From NCBI RefSeq assembly GCF_900129465.1, contig NZ_FSRA01000001.1, positions 744,001 through 808,000 of the forward strand: a stretch of 64,000 nt of DNA, given 5' to 3'. The first letter of the stretch is position 1, and every line of letters begins with the position of its first letter. The notes under the pieces are model-generated. The model had not been told where the DNA came from. It saw nothing but the letters and a program-made list of their open reading frames with translations, and did not search any database. A program made the translations under genes and the position numbers. Of this stretch, positions 45,405 to 53,873 are shown in pieces. This DNA is from Chitinophaga niabensis. GTDB lineage: Bacteria > Bacteroidota > Bacteroidia > Chitinophagales > Chitinophagaceae.

Positions 45405-46880
45405 TTAGTTAAGGCCCGGGTTACGTGTTATTTCTTCTGTTGGCAGTTGAATAACATAATCTTCGGGTTTGGTGCCATCGATCTTGTAGGTGCCGGAGCG
45501 GCCTACGTGTTCAACAGGCAATGAATGTCTTCTCATATCGAACCACCGCATTCCTTCACTGGAAAACCTGATCCTCTTTAATAATAGCAGATTGGCTATA
45601 GCCGTTGCCCTGGTAGTAAGTCCATTCAATTGGGTTACTTTGGTATTGGCGGTATTGGTAGAGAAGTTCTGATTCCTGATCAATACGGTCAGATCAGCTT
45701 TAGCGTTGTCGTTGATGCCATTATTTTTCTCGATCTCTGCTTCTGCTCTGTTAAATAACACTTCATCAACAGTGAGTAAGGGCATGTTCCCGTTCCGGGT
45801 GTCAGTAGGCTGGAAGACCATTAATTTCTGCGGTACAAAATCACTGAACAATGCACTGGTTTGGATGATGTAATCATTGGCATCGTCCGCTCCGTTCTGC
45901 TGCATTACCTGCCTGGCAGGGTAAGGGTACAGACCATGCCAGAAATAAGCCATCAGTTGATAGGTGTTATTACCCATCATAATGTAGGCCGCATTGGCAG
46001 GGTTGAAATAAGCGTTGGAGTACTGCGCATAGTCCCTGATGGTTTTTCTCAGCTGGCCTACATTCAGTGGTACATTACGTCTTAGCAGCAACTGTGTGGA
46101 GTATTGAATGCATTTATCCCAATCCTTTTTGTTCAGGTACACGCGGGACAATAAAGCCAGGATGGCTTCCTTGCTGAATGTAAACTGCGGATTGCTGGAT
46201 TCTGATTCATTTACGAGGTTAAGGGCAGCCAACAGGTCTGTTTCCACTGATGCATAGATAGTCTGTACACTTGCTTGTTTATAAGGCACTACAGGTGCGC
46301 CATCATAACTTTCCACGAATGGTATGCCTACATCATTTGCAGCAGTGGCCGGATTATATTGTTTGGCAAACAGGTTCACCAGCATATAATTGCAGTATGC
46401 CCTGATGGCCATTGCTTTCCCTGTGATCGCCGCTATGCTCCTGGCTTCGGCATCATTTGAGGGCCTGTATTCTTTCGCCTTTTTGATAATAAGCAGGGAG
46501 TTGATGATACAATTGTAATACCTCCTGAAAGCGGTAACGGGGTTAAACCCGCTGCTTAAAAAGCGGTTCGCGGAGAGGGATTGCCGGGTAATTGCCAGTT
46601 CAAATATGGGCAGCAGTTGTTCTACCGCCTGTTCCACATTATGCCCTGCCAGGTCCCTGAAGATATAATCGTCGGACATGATATCCGTAAAATGATGATC
46701 AGAAAATGGCTGTAATTGATTCAGCGTTTTTTCCATATCCGGGATGGTGGTGATCAACGTTCTGTTGTCCACGGGTTCTTCCAGGAATTTGGAACAGGAG
46801 CTGATGGCCAGTACTGCTGCGAACACGCCCGCCAGTATAAACCGGGAAGATCGGACGCGATATATGTTTTTGTTTTTCAT
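45405..46880 (-). CDS. SusD/RagB outer-membrane lipoprotein
   Basis: 491 residues with a lipoprotein signal (FAAVLAISSCSKFLEEPVDN). SusD-family features: ITGKAMAIRAYCNYMLVNLF near residue 155, KEAILALLSRVYLNKKDWDK, and the C-terminal LTVDEVLFNRAEAEIEKNNG and RIRFSSEGMRWFDMRRH. It follows its SusC by 41 bases and precedes the metallohydrolase by 28. Confidence 0.92.
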   Translation of the reverse strand: MKNKNIYRVRSSRFILAGVFAAVLAISSCSKFLEEPVDNRTLITTIPDMEKTLNQLQPFSDHHFTDIMSDDYIFRDLAGHNVEQAVEQLLPIFELAITRQSLSANRFLSSGFNPVTAFRRYYNCIINSLLIIKKAKEYRPSNDAEARSIAAITGKAMAIRAYCNYMLVNLFAKQYNPATAANDVGIPFVESYDGAPVVPYKQASVQTIYASVETDLLAALNLVNESESSNPQFTFSKEAILALLSRVYLNKKDWDKCIQYSTQLLLRRNVPLNVGQLRKTIRDYAQYSNAYFNPANAAYIMMGNNTYQLMAYFWHGLYPYPARQVMQQNGADDANDYIIQTSALFSDFVPQKLMVFQPTDTRNGNMPLLTVDEVLFNRAEAEIEKNNGINDNAKADLTVLIRNQNFSTNTANTKVTQLNGLTTRATAIANLLLLKRIRFSSEGMRWFDMRRHSLPVEHVGRSGTYKIDGTKPEDYVIQLPTEEITRNPGLN

Positions 46881-46921
46881 GCTGTTCTTTTTAAAGGATG
46901 ACCTTAAACTTTCATACCCTC

Positions 46922-49900
46922 TTAGAAGGTGGCGGAAAGGTTAAATGTGAACGATTTTACCGGCGGCATATTCAACCCTGTGAGCAGTGTTTCCGGGTCC
47001 ATACCATTAAACCTTTTGGAAGCGAATACGGCGAGGTTAGAAGCTTCAAATCCCAGGGTGAAGTTCTGCATCCTCCACTGCCTGGCCAGCTGGCCAAAGT
47101 TATATTGCAGGGTGATATTACGGAGACGCAGGTAAGAAGCATCAACGGTGCGGATGTCTGACCTGTTGTATACGCCAAATACCGATGCATCAAAGAAACC
47201 GGAATTGATGTAGTCGTTGATATCGTCCCTCAGCAGCAGCCGTGGAATGGCTGTATACTGTTCATCACCTTTCGCGCGCCATCTGTAGGCGAAATCACCC
47301 GGAGCATTCAGATCATCCCGGTAGAGACTGGATAAGGAGCCTCCCCTGTAATAATCAGCTTTACGTACCACATGCCCTGCATTGAATACAAAGGACACGC
47401 CGAGCATAAAGTCTTTATAGATAAAATTAGAAGTAAAACCACCGGAATAAATGGGGTCCCTGCTGCCCTGGTAACTTACATCCACCAGGTTGCGGTTGCT
47501 TTCTGCAAAGCCCAGCACAGTTTTACCTGTACCATCTTTATAGGTGGCAAGGCCATTCTCATTCAATCCGGCAAAGCGGAAGGAGTAAAGGCCCGTTAAA
47601 GGCTTGCCCTGCAAGGGGAAACCCTCCGATCCCGTGGCATCGAATACAGAAGGGTTATTACCCTGGTAGTCGGACACTACCTCGTTCCTGTTATATCCCA
47701 GGTTCACCATACCAGACCACCTGAAGTCGCCCACAATTGTAATGGGTCTTATATTAACGGAGGCCTCAATCCCTTCATTCTTCATATCGGCCCAGTTAAA
47801 CAGTTTAGTGACGTAACCGGAAGAAGATTGTACGGGTTTATTACCTACCAGGTCAAAATTCTTCCTGGAGTAGTAGTTAAAGGTAATGTCCACTGCATTG
47901 GCGAGTGTGAAATCGATACCGGTACTGAACATATATTCCTTCTCAAATTCCAGGTCTGAGTTCTCTGCTTCAACAATGTTCACCCCGGTGGTATTATAGT
48001 CCGGGTAAGGTCTTACAATATTGAGATAATAAGCTACGAGGTCGGGGCCGCGGTAACCGGCATTTCCTCTAAGCCCATAGGAGACCCTTAACTTTCCGTT
48101 AGTGATCACTTTATCCAGGCTCTCCATAAATCCTTCTTCCGTAAAGTTCCATGCACCGCCTAAAGCCCAGGTAGGTAAGAACCTGTTACGGGTGGCCCTG
48201 CCTGATACGTTTGTTGCGTCGTTCCTTAAAGAGGCATCTAATATATATCTGCCTTTGTAATTATAGGAGAGGCTGGAATAGTAGGATACCGCATTCCGGG
48301 TGGCGTCGTTCACATACGAAGCAGTCCCCTGCAGCAGGTTCCTGCCATTGTAATTCCTTCTTTCATCGTCCGGCAGGTTAGTGCTCAGGAGCAATCTTTC
48401 ATAGGCTAAGGGAGAAGAAGCAAACGTTTTGCTGTCGCCCCGGTAACCATAATTCCTTGAGAAATTGGCGCTTTGTTTATTTTGCGTTACTTCCATACCT
48501 GCCATCAAAGACAGTTTGTGATCGTTCTTTTCAAGAGCGATCCATTCCAGTTGTCCACGCAGCGTATAGTATTTGGCGCTGATGGTTTCCTTGTCCAGGA
48601 TACCTCCCTCTGGCAGAACTGTCTGTGGCAGTTCATAAGAAGGGGCGCCTGGTCTTCTATACAGGCGGGGGTTATTTTCCAGGATCCTGAAATCGTCTGC
48701 CCTGAATTGATTGGCAAAATTGGAATGTTCGGTCTGGATCTCGTCTATGGTGGAGTTCGAGAACCGGGTATTGAAGAGGGTGGTAACTTTCAGCCGGTCT
48801 GAAAACTTGTAGTCCAGGTTCAGTTGTGCAGAGAAATCGGTACTGCCCAGTGAAACGTAGTTGTTATCTATCTCTTGCAGGATATTAAAATCCGCATATC
48901 CTTTTTTGTAATATTCATATTTGCCATCTGGCGCATAAGGTTTGGAAGCACGGCTGGCATCCCTCGCATAGGCGAATGGATTTACCTGAACGCCAGGTTG
49001 CCTTTGTTCCCTTCTTGCATATTTCAGCATGATCTCTGCTCCAAATTTGTTCGTTATCTGGAAGTTGTTCACCAGGTTGGCGGTATATCTCTTGGCATTT
49101 TCACCCCTTGTTTTACCGGGATCGTCATAATAGCTGAAAGACAGGCGGGTGGCACTTTTTTCTCCTCCCTGGCTAAGACTGATGGAGTGCTGCTGCATAA
49201 CAGAATTCTTATACAGTTCATCAAACCAGTCCGTATTCTGTGTTTTCAGATCACGTATCATTTCCCGGTATTCCTGTTCTGTGATAAGCCGCCTGTTGTA
49301 CAGGTCTGTTGCTTTGGAAAGCGGTCCTGAGGTGGCAGCAGAGAAATTCTGCAGGATGCTTTCATAGATGGTAGCCAGTTCCTGGTTAAGCTCTATCTGG
49401 TCCTTTGAGTTCAGTACGTCAAAATCACGGATGGAAGGTTTGAGGCTTAAGGTGGAATTGAAAGAATAGTTCACCCTTAATGCAGAGTTCTTCCTGGCAC
49501 GTTTGGTACTGATCACGATCACACCATTTACGGCGCGGGTACCATACATCGCCGTGGCGGTAGCATCTTTTAATACGGTGATCTCCTCAATATCTTCCGG
49601 GTTTACGTTGGAGAGGGCGCTGGCCAGCAGGTTCCGGGCATTACCGGCATACAGTTCAGAAGGAACAATGTTAAGTGGTGCTTCCAGGGGAACTCCATCC
49701 AGTACCCACAGTGGCTCATTGATACCACTGATGGAGGCGCTACCCCGTACCCTTATTTTAGGAGCGGTGCCAAATACGGAAGAGGTAGTTTGAATAGCAA
49801 CACCAGCCACCTGGCCCTGCAGCATTTTATCCAGCGTTCCCAGGCTGGGTACTTTAACGTCAGCAGCTTTTACAGTAGTGGCGGCACCCGCATAGTCAAT

Positions 49901-50320
49901 CTTTCTCAGGGTCTGATACCCGGTGATCACTACTTCTTCCATGTTCCTTTGTGGCGCCAGCGTGATCCGGATATTGGTATCACCGGCGCCCACTTTATAT
50001 TCCCGGGTTTCATATCCGATCATGGATATCACCAGTATAGCATCAGGAGGGAGGTTGGTTATCACGAACACGCCATTCGCATCTGTAACGGCACCCTGCT
50101 GGGTGCCTTTTATCTTAATACTGGCACCGATCAGGATTTCTCCTTTCTGATCCCTGACCGTGCCCCGCAGATCAATTACAGCCTTGGCAGTCTTCGTATA
50201 ACCACTATTGCCATGCTCAGGCGTAACAGCAGTTACACGCGCTAAAACGCTTCCGCTAAATAATAGTTGTACAACCACTATGCAGCAGAGGCAGGAAAAT
50301 TGAGAGTAAGATTTTCTCAT
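46922..50320 (-). CDS. SusC/RagA TonB-dependent transporter without STN domain
   Basis: 1132 residues. Signal sequence (LCCIVVVQLLFSGSVLA), then a carboxypeptidase-D-like domain (DLRGTVRDQKGEILIGASIK), the plug (EVVITGYQTLRKIDYAGA, EPLWVLDGVPLEAP, IEEITVLKDATATAMYGTR) and the barrel ending FTFNLSATF. No STN domain and no adjacent sigma/FecR or two-component pair, so its control is not evident. A 373-base gap lies upstream. Paired with the SusD and zinc metallohydrolase downstream. Confidence 0.92.
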   Translation of the reverse strand: MRKSYSQFSCLCCIVVVQLLFSGSVLARVTAVTPEHGNSGYTKTAKAVIDLRGTVRDQKGEILIGASIKIKGTQQGAVTDANGVFVITNLPPDAILVISMIGYETREYKVGAGDTNIRITLAPQRNMEEVVITGYQTLRKIDYAGAATTVKAADVKVPSLGTLDKMLQGQVAGVAIQTTSSVFGTAPKIRVRGSASISGINEPLWVLDGVPLEAPLNIVPSELYAGNARNLLASALSNVNPEDIEEITVLKDATATAMYGTRAVNGVIVISTKRARKNSALRVNYSFNSTLSLKPSIRDFDVLNSKDQIELNQELATIYESILQNFSAATSGPLSKATDLYNRRLITEQEYREMIRDLKTQNTDWFDELYKNSVMQQHSISLSQGGEKSATRLSFSYYDDPGKTRGENAKRYTANLVNNFQITNKFGAEIMLKYARREQRQPGVQVNPFAYARDASRASKPYAPDGKYEYYKKGYADFNILQEIDNNYVSLGSTDFSAQLNLDYKFSDRLKVTTLFNTRFSNSTIDEIQTEHSNFANQFRADDFRILENNPRLYRRPGAPSYELPQTVLPEGGILDKETISAKYYTLRGQLEWIALEKNDHKLSLMAGMEVTQNKQSANFSRNYGYRGDSKTFASSPLAYERLLLSTNLPDDERRNYNGRNLLQGTASYVNDATRNAVSYYSSLSYNYKGRYILDASLRNDATNVSGRATRNRFLPTWALGGAWNFTEEGFMESLDKVITNGKLRVSYGLRGNAGYRGPDLVAYYLNIVRPYPDYNTTGVNIVEAENSDLEFEKEYMFSTGIDFTLANAVDITFNYYSRKNFDLVGNKPVQSSSGYVTKLFNWADMKNEGIEASVNIRPITIVGDFRWSGMVNLGYNRNEVVSDYQGNNPSVFDATGSEGFPLQGKPLTGLYSFRFAGLNENGLATYKDGTGKTVLGFAESNRNLVDVSYQGSRDPIYSGGFTSNFIYKDFMLGVSFVFNAGHVVRKADYYRGGSLSSLYRDDLNAPGDFAYRWRAKGDEQYTAIPRLLLRDDINDYINSGFFDASVFGVYNRSDIRTVDASYLRLRNITLQYNFGQLARQWRMQNFTLGFEASNLAVFASKRFNGMDPETLLTGLNMPPVKSFTFNLSATF

Positions 50321-50693
50321 GTTACAGATTTATTTTTTTCTTGATAGGATGATACTTCAGTTCTTACAGAACCGTTCTGGACAATTTATGCTGCGGACTG
50401 AATTTGGTTGACACATTGCAGTGCAGAGCAGGATTCCGGGATAATACAATCATAATATTGAATATACTTTGGTCTAACAATCATACTAATGAGCAGCTAT
50501 CGACTTCACAATGTAGGGACCGCCTCTCATGGTTTATTATCTGTAAACAACACCGCGGGGTGATTTTGGTTTATTCTTTTACTGTCCATTTCCCCGGGTT
50601 AAAGAGGAAAAAGCTATCGGTAAACAAATTAATAAAAATTTGTTAAATAAGGATGTATAATTATAACAATCTTCAAGTCTGTCAGGGGTTTTG
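50321..50693. other. 373-base intergenic region upstream of SusC
   Basis: I see no gene here. It should hold the promoter of the SusC operon on the minus strand, but I find no exact TAnnTTTG box. One AT-rich inverted repeat, AACAAATT (50623-50630) with AATTTGTT (50637-50644) and 6 bases between, lies at the far end nearer the HxlR gene; in AT-rich DNA it may be chance. Confidence 0.6.
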
Positions 50694-51074
50694 CTAAAGT
50701 TTTCTTGTAGGAGTGGAGTGCCTGGTTTTCTCCCGGTGTTTGCTCCCCCACATACTTAATTGTTTAAAGATAGGCCCGATCTCTGTAGCCATCTCCGTGA
50801 GTTCGTATTCTACTCTTGGAGGAACTTCTGCATACACCGTCCGCTTCACCATGCCGTCTTCTTCCAGCGCCCGAAGCTGTAAAGTGAGCATGCGTTCTGT
50901 AATCAGCGGGAACTCTTTCTTCAATTCACTGAACCGTAATTTCCTGCCTGCCAGTTTATCCAGTATCAATATTTTCCATCTGCCTCCAATCTTATTCACA
51001 GCATAGGTCAGATCACATTCAATGATCCATCTTTCGTTATTGCTATACGTTGAATCTTTCTTCCTGGTTGCCAT
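50694..51074 (-). CDS. HxlR-family winged-helix regulator
   Basis: 126 residues with the HxlR pattern: the conserved early Cys in WIIECDLTYAVNKIGGRWK, then ILDKLAGRKLRFSELKKEF, ITERMLTLQLRALEEDGMV and the wing EVPPRVEYELTEMA. HxlR proteins often respond to reactive electrophiles or oxidants through that Cys and repress a neighbouring oxidoreductase. Here an SDR gene lies divergent, 88 bases away, with an inverted repeat between them. The likely target is therefore that gene and itself. Confidence 0.9.
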   Translation of the reverse strand: MATRKKDSTYSNNERWIIECDLTYAVNKIGGRWKILILDKLAGRKLRFSELKKEFPLITERMLTLQLRALEEDGMVKRTVYAEVPPRVEYELTEMATEIGPIFKQLSMWGSKHREKTRHSTPTRKL

Positions 51075-51085
51075 TACTTACAAGT

Positions 51086-51111
51086 TTGTATGTACCATAC
51101 AATTGATGGTA
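51086..51111. promoter_or_regulatory. Overlapping dyads, candidate HxlR operator
   Basis: TTGTATG-TAC-CATACAA (51086-51102) is a perfect inverted repeat with 7-bp arms. A second one, TACCAT-N7-ATGGTA (51093-51111), overlaps it. They begin 12 bases upstream of the HxlR start, between that gene and the divergent SDR gene, which is where an autoregulatory operator would lie. Confidence 0.55.
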
Positions 51112-51162
51112 TAGGCCATAAAATTAGCAGCTACCCGCTACTTTTACAAAGAAATTATATGT

Positions 51163-51915
51163 ATGGATCTGTATCTGAAAGGTAAAACAGCAGTAGTAAC
51201 AGGCGCCAGCCAGGGAATTGGCCGGGCTATCACAAAAGAGCTGGCGCTGGAAGGCGTGAAAGTATTTGCCACTGCAAGGAACGAAGAACTGCTGAGCAGT
51301 CTCAAAGAAGAAGTAACAGCTGCGGGTGGCGTAACGCCCCTTACATTCGCCCAGGACTTCACAGCGGCGGATGGACCGCAAAAGATCGCAGCAGCTGCGC
51401 TCGCCAGTCTTGGGCAGGTGGATATCCTCATTAACAACGCCGGCCGCAGTGCTCCTATGGATGTTACTGGTTCCGAAGAAATATGGGAGGGAGCCATGAC
51501 GCTTGATTTTGACCGGCCCCGGCAGTTGACGCAACAACTGCTGCCTCATTTCATAACCCGTAAGCAGGGAGTTATCCTCAACCTTGCCAGTACTTATGAA
51601 CTACGTACGGTCAACGGTTCATCTGTTGCCAAAGCAGCCGTGGTAATGTGGTCAAAGCAACTCGCGGCTCAACTTGGTCAATATGGTATCAGGGTCAATT
51701 GCCTGCAACCGGGCCTGATAGATACCAACAACATCCGCCGTTTCTTCCCGGGTGAGGAGCGGAAGAATTTTGCAACACAGGAGATCCCGCTGGGTGATTT
51801 TGGAGAACCGCAGGACATGGCTAACATGGCCACTTTCCTGGTTTCACCCCGTGCACGGTATATCACAGGCACAGTGGCTGTTGTGGATGGTGGTATGCGG
51901 CATTATGCATTTTAA
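51163..51915 (+). CDS. SDR-family oxidoreductase lacking the catalytic tyrosine
   Basis: 250 residues with a Rossmann fold: TGASQGIGRAI cofactor loop near residue 10, ILINNAGRS near 90, INPG-type segment as RVNCLQPGLIDTNN and a C-terminal TGTVAVVDGGMR. The active-site segment reads NLASTY, then VNGSSVAKAAV. The Lys (K157) is present, but the residue four before it is Ser (S153), not the Tyr of YxxxK, and the loop from the catalytic Ser is about 3 residues short. Activity by the usual mechanism is doubtful. The gene is divergent from HxlR, and its stop overlaps that of the converging AraC gene. Confidence 0.88.
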   Translation: MDLYLKGKTAVVTGASQGIGRAITKELALEGVKVFATARNEELLSSLKEEVTAAGGVTPLTFAQDFTAADGPQKIAAAALASLGQVDILINNAGRSAPMDVTGSEEIWEGAMTLDFDRPRQLTQQLLPHFITRKQGVILNLASTYELRTVNGSSVAKAAVVMWSKQLAAQLGQYGIRVNCLQPGLIDTNNIRRFFPGEERKNFATQEIPLGDFGEPQDMANMATFLVSPRARYITGTVAVVDGGMRHYAF

Positions 51916-52808
51916 TCGGCAGTCCGTAAAAAAGGCTTGCCCGCATTACTTTCAATAAACACCTTACGATATTCCCTGGGCGTTAATCCCTGGTGAACTT
52001 TGAATTGCCTGTTGAAATAGGAAACATTGTCGAACCCGCAGGCATAACAGATGTCTGTAATATTGTTCTCTTTCCCCATTAACAACCGCGTTGCGTGGCT
52101 GATCCTGATCTCATTTACAAACTGTGAGAATGTTTTATGCGTGTTCCTTTTGAAATAACGGCAGAACGCGGCTTCGCTCATACAGGCCAGCGAGGCCGCC
52201 GTTTTTATATCCACTTCGTGATGATAATTCTCAAATACGTAGTTAAAAATAGATGCCAGTTTTTTAGAGTCGCTCTCCTTGTAATGGATCTTTCTCACAT
52301 CATCCGTTATTAATAAAGCGCCGTCCTTCCTTCGCTGACACAGCTCTTCCAGGATCTGCAGCAACAGGATCAGGTTCTTCATCTGCTGGTTGGGCTGGAA
52401 CTGGAAGAACAATGGGCTGAGGGAAGGGGAGGTGTTCCTGAATTTCAGGCCGTATACGGATTCCTGCAACAACTCCTTCACCTTTCTCAATTCCAGGGTC
52501 TCAAAAAAATCCTTTCCCATAAAATCTGCTGTGAATTGCACTACTGTAGCCTGGGCTACGTCATCGGCGCTGGTGGACATATCGCTGGACCAGCAATGCA
52601 CCAGCCCAGGGCCGAACATAAAGATCTCCCCTTCATGATAATTCATCACCTTGTTGCCTACATAAACCTGGCCGGCGCTTTTTACGATCAGGATCACCTC
52701 ATACCCATGATGAAAATGGAAAGTATTGGTAAAACGGGGCTGACAGTATTCTTTGATGGTAAAACTGGCATCTTCAGGTGTGGATATATGTCTGTAAGAA
52801 ACCTTCAT
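51912..52808 (-). CDS. AraC-family regulator with N-terminal cupin
   Basis: 298 residues. Cupin-like sensing domain (NTFHFHHGYEVILIVKSAGQ, GEIFMFGPGLVHCWSSD) and a C-terminal double helix-turn-helix (VDIKTAASLACMSEAAFCRYF, ITDICYACGFDNVSYFNRQF). It is a paralogue of the AraC at 32851. It is divergent from the six-gene operon starting at 52970 with 161 bases between, so it is the obvious candidate to activate that operon in response to its sugar. Its last codons overlap the converging SDR gene by four bases. Confidence 0.9.
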   Translation of the reverse strand: MKVSYRHISTPEDASFTIKEYCQPRFTNTFHFHHGYEVILIVKSAGQVYVGNKVMNYHEGEIFMFGPGLVHCWSSDMSTSADDVAQATVVQFTADFMGKDFFETLELRKVKELLQESVYGLKFRNTSPSLSPLFFQFQPNQQMKNLILLLQILEELCQRRKDGALLITDDVRKIHYKESDSKKLASIFNYVFENYHHEVDIKTAASLACMSEAAFCRYFKRNTHKTFSQFVNEIRISHATRLLMGKENNITDICYACGFDNVSYFNRQFKVHQGLTPREYRKVFIESNAGKPFLRTAD

Positions 52809-52903
52809 TACATATTATTTTTGGTACAATACTTGTTGCCGGGGGGCTAAAAAGCTAATTACGGTAAATATAGTATCGAAAATTGGCAAATGAAGTACTT
52901 TTA

Positions 52904-52929
52904 TTTGAAAGGAAGTCTGAATAAGTTTG
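52904..52929 (+). promoter_or_regulatory. Possible promoter of the epimerase operon
   Basis: TAAGTTTG (52922-52929) matches the Bacteroidota -7 box TAnnTTTG exactly and would place the transcript start about 35 bases before the ATG at 52970. A TTTG at 52904-52907 is some 5 bases too close for a standard -33 element, which would suit a promoter that needs an activator such as the divergent AraC protein. Confidence 0.5.
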
Positions 52930-52969
52930 TTATATAATTTTCACGTTTACAAAACCTGCCATCACCGTT

Positions 52970-53854
52970 ATGGAACTTGCAATACACAATTGGATGCGCG
53001 CCGAAACAATAGAAACAACAATACGAAGAGTTTCCTCGCTTGGCTACACTAAACTTGAAATTGCCGGAAGTCCCGAACATTACGATACCAAAGAAGTAAG
53101 AAAACTACTGAAAGATCATGGCCTGACCTGTTGGGGTTCTGTGACCCTGATGCTGGGAGAGCGTAATCTGCTTGCCAGGAACGAGGCACAGCGTGCCAGC
53201 TCCGTGCAGTATGTAAAGGATGTGGTGAAAATGGTCAAAGAGCTGGATGGTCATATGGTTTCTGTGGTGCCGGGTACGGTAGGAAAGATGGTGCCGGATG
53301 GAAGACCGGAAGAGGAGTGGAAATGGGCAGTTGAATCCATGAAAGAAATATATGCATATAGTGAAGCGGCAGGTATATTGTTGGGTATAGAACCCATTAA
53401 CAGGTTCGAAACCTATTTCATCAACCGGGCGGAGCAGGCATTGGCACTTGCCGCTGAGGTTGGCCCGAACTGTGGCGTATGCCTGGATACCTTTCATATG
53501 AATATGGAAGAAACAGATATGTTTGAAGCTATCAGGAAAGCGAAAGGGAAACTGGCCGGCTTTCACGTAGCGGATAACAACAGGATGGCGCCGGGAATGG
53601 GGCATCTCAACTGGAAGAAGATCATAGATACGCTGGGAGAAGTAAATTATAACAGTGTGCTTTCTGTAGAATTCTGTTCCCCTCTGGATCGTACACCCGC
53701 CAATCCCTATCCGGGTTCCATTGATGAAGCACCGGAAAATCTCACGCCCGAACAGGAGAAGTTCCTGATAGACCATGGCAGTTCTTCTGTTACGGAAGAG
53801 TTTTATACCATGCTCACCCGGAAATCATATGATACCTTAATAAAGCTTATATAA
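52970..53854 (+). CDS. Sugar (phosphate) isomerase/epimerase TIM barrel
   Basis: 294 residues of the AP-endonuclease-2-type barrel. Expected metal and catalytic residues: Glu in GIEPINRFETYF, Asp in VCLDTFHMNMEE, His in GFHVADNNRMAPG and Glu in VLSVEFCSP. The central motif is close to that of the epimerase at 6660-7505, although the N-terminal halves differ. First gene of a six-gene operon with an enolase-superfamily enzyme, a hydroxyacid dehydrogenase and a haem dehydrogenase, so its substrate is probably a keto sugar or sugar acid. No signal peptide. Confidence 0.87.
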   Translation: MELAIHNWMRAETIETTIRRVSSLGYTKLEIAGSPEHYDTKEVRKLLKDHGLTCWGSVTLMLGERNLLARNEAQRASSVQYVKDVVKMVKELDGHMVSVVPGTVGKMVPDGRPEEEWKWAVESMKEIYAYSEAAGILLGIEPINRFETYFINRAEQALALAAEVGPNCGVCLDTFHMNMEETDMFEAIRKAKGKLAGFHVADNNRMAPGMGHLNWKKIIDTLGEVNYNSVLSVEFCSPLDRTPANPYPGSIDEAPENLTPEQEKFLIDHGSSSVTEEFYTMLTRKSYDTLIKLI

Positions 53855-53873
53855 AGAGGTCAACCGATAATAA

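Noticed and set aside
50623..50644. AT-rich inverted repeat AACAAATT/AATTTGTT as an operator
   Set aside because: Short arms of low complexity in AT-rich DNA; chance is likely and there is no positional link to a start.
53105..53776. Open frame of 223 codons on the minus strand inside the epimerase gene
   Set aside because: Antisense to a gene with complete metal-site motifs; no start context or family match.
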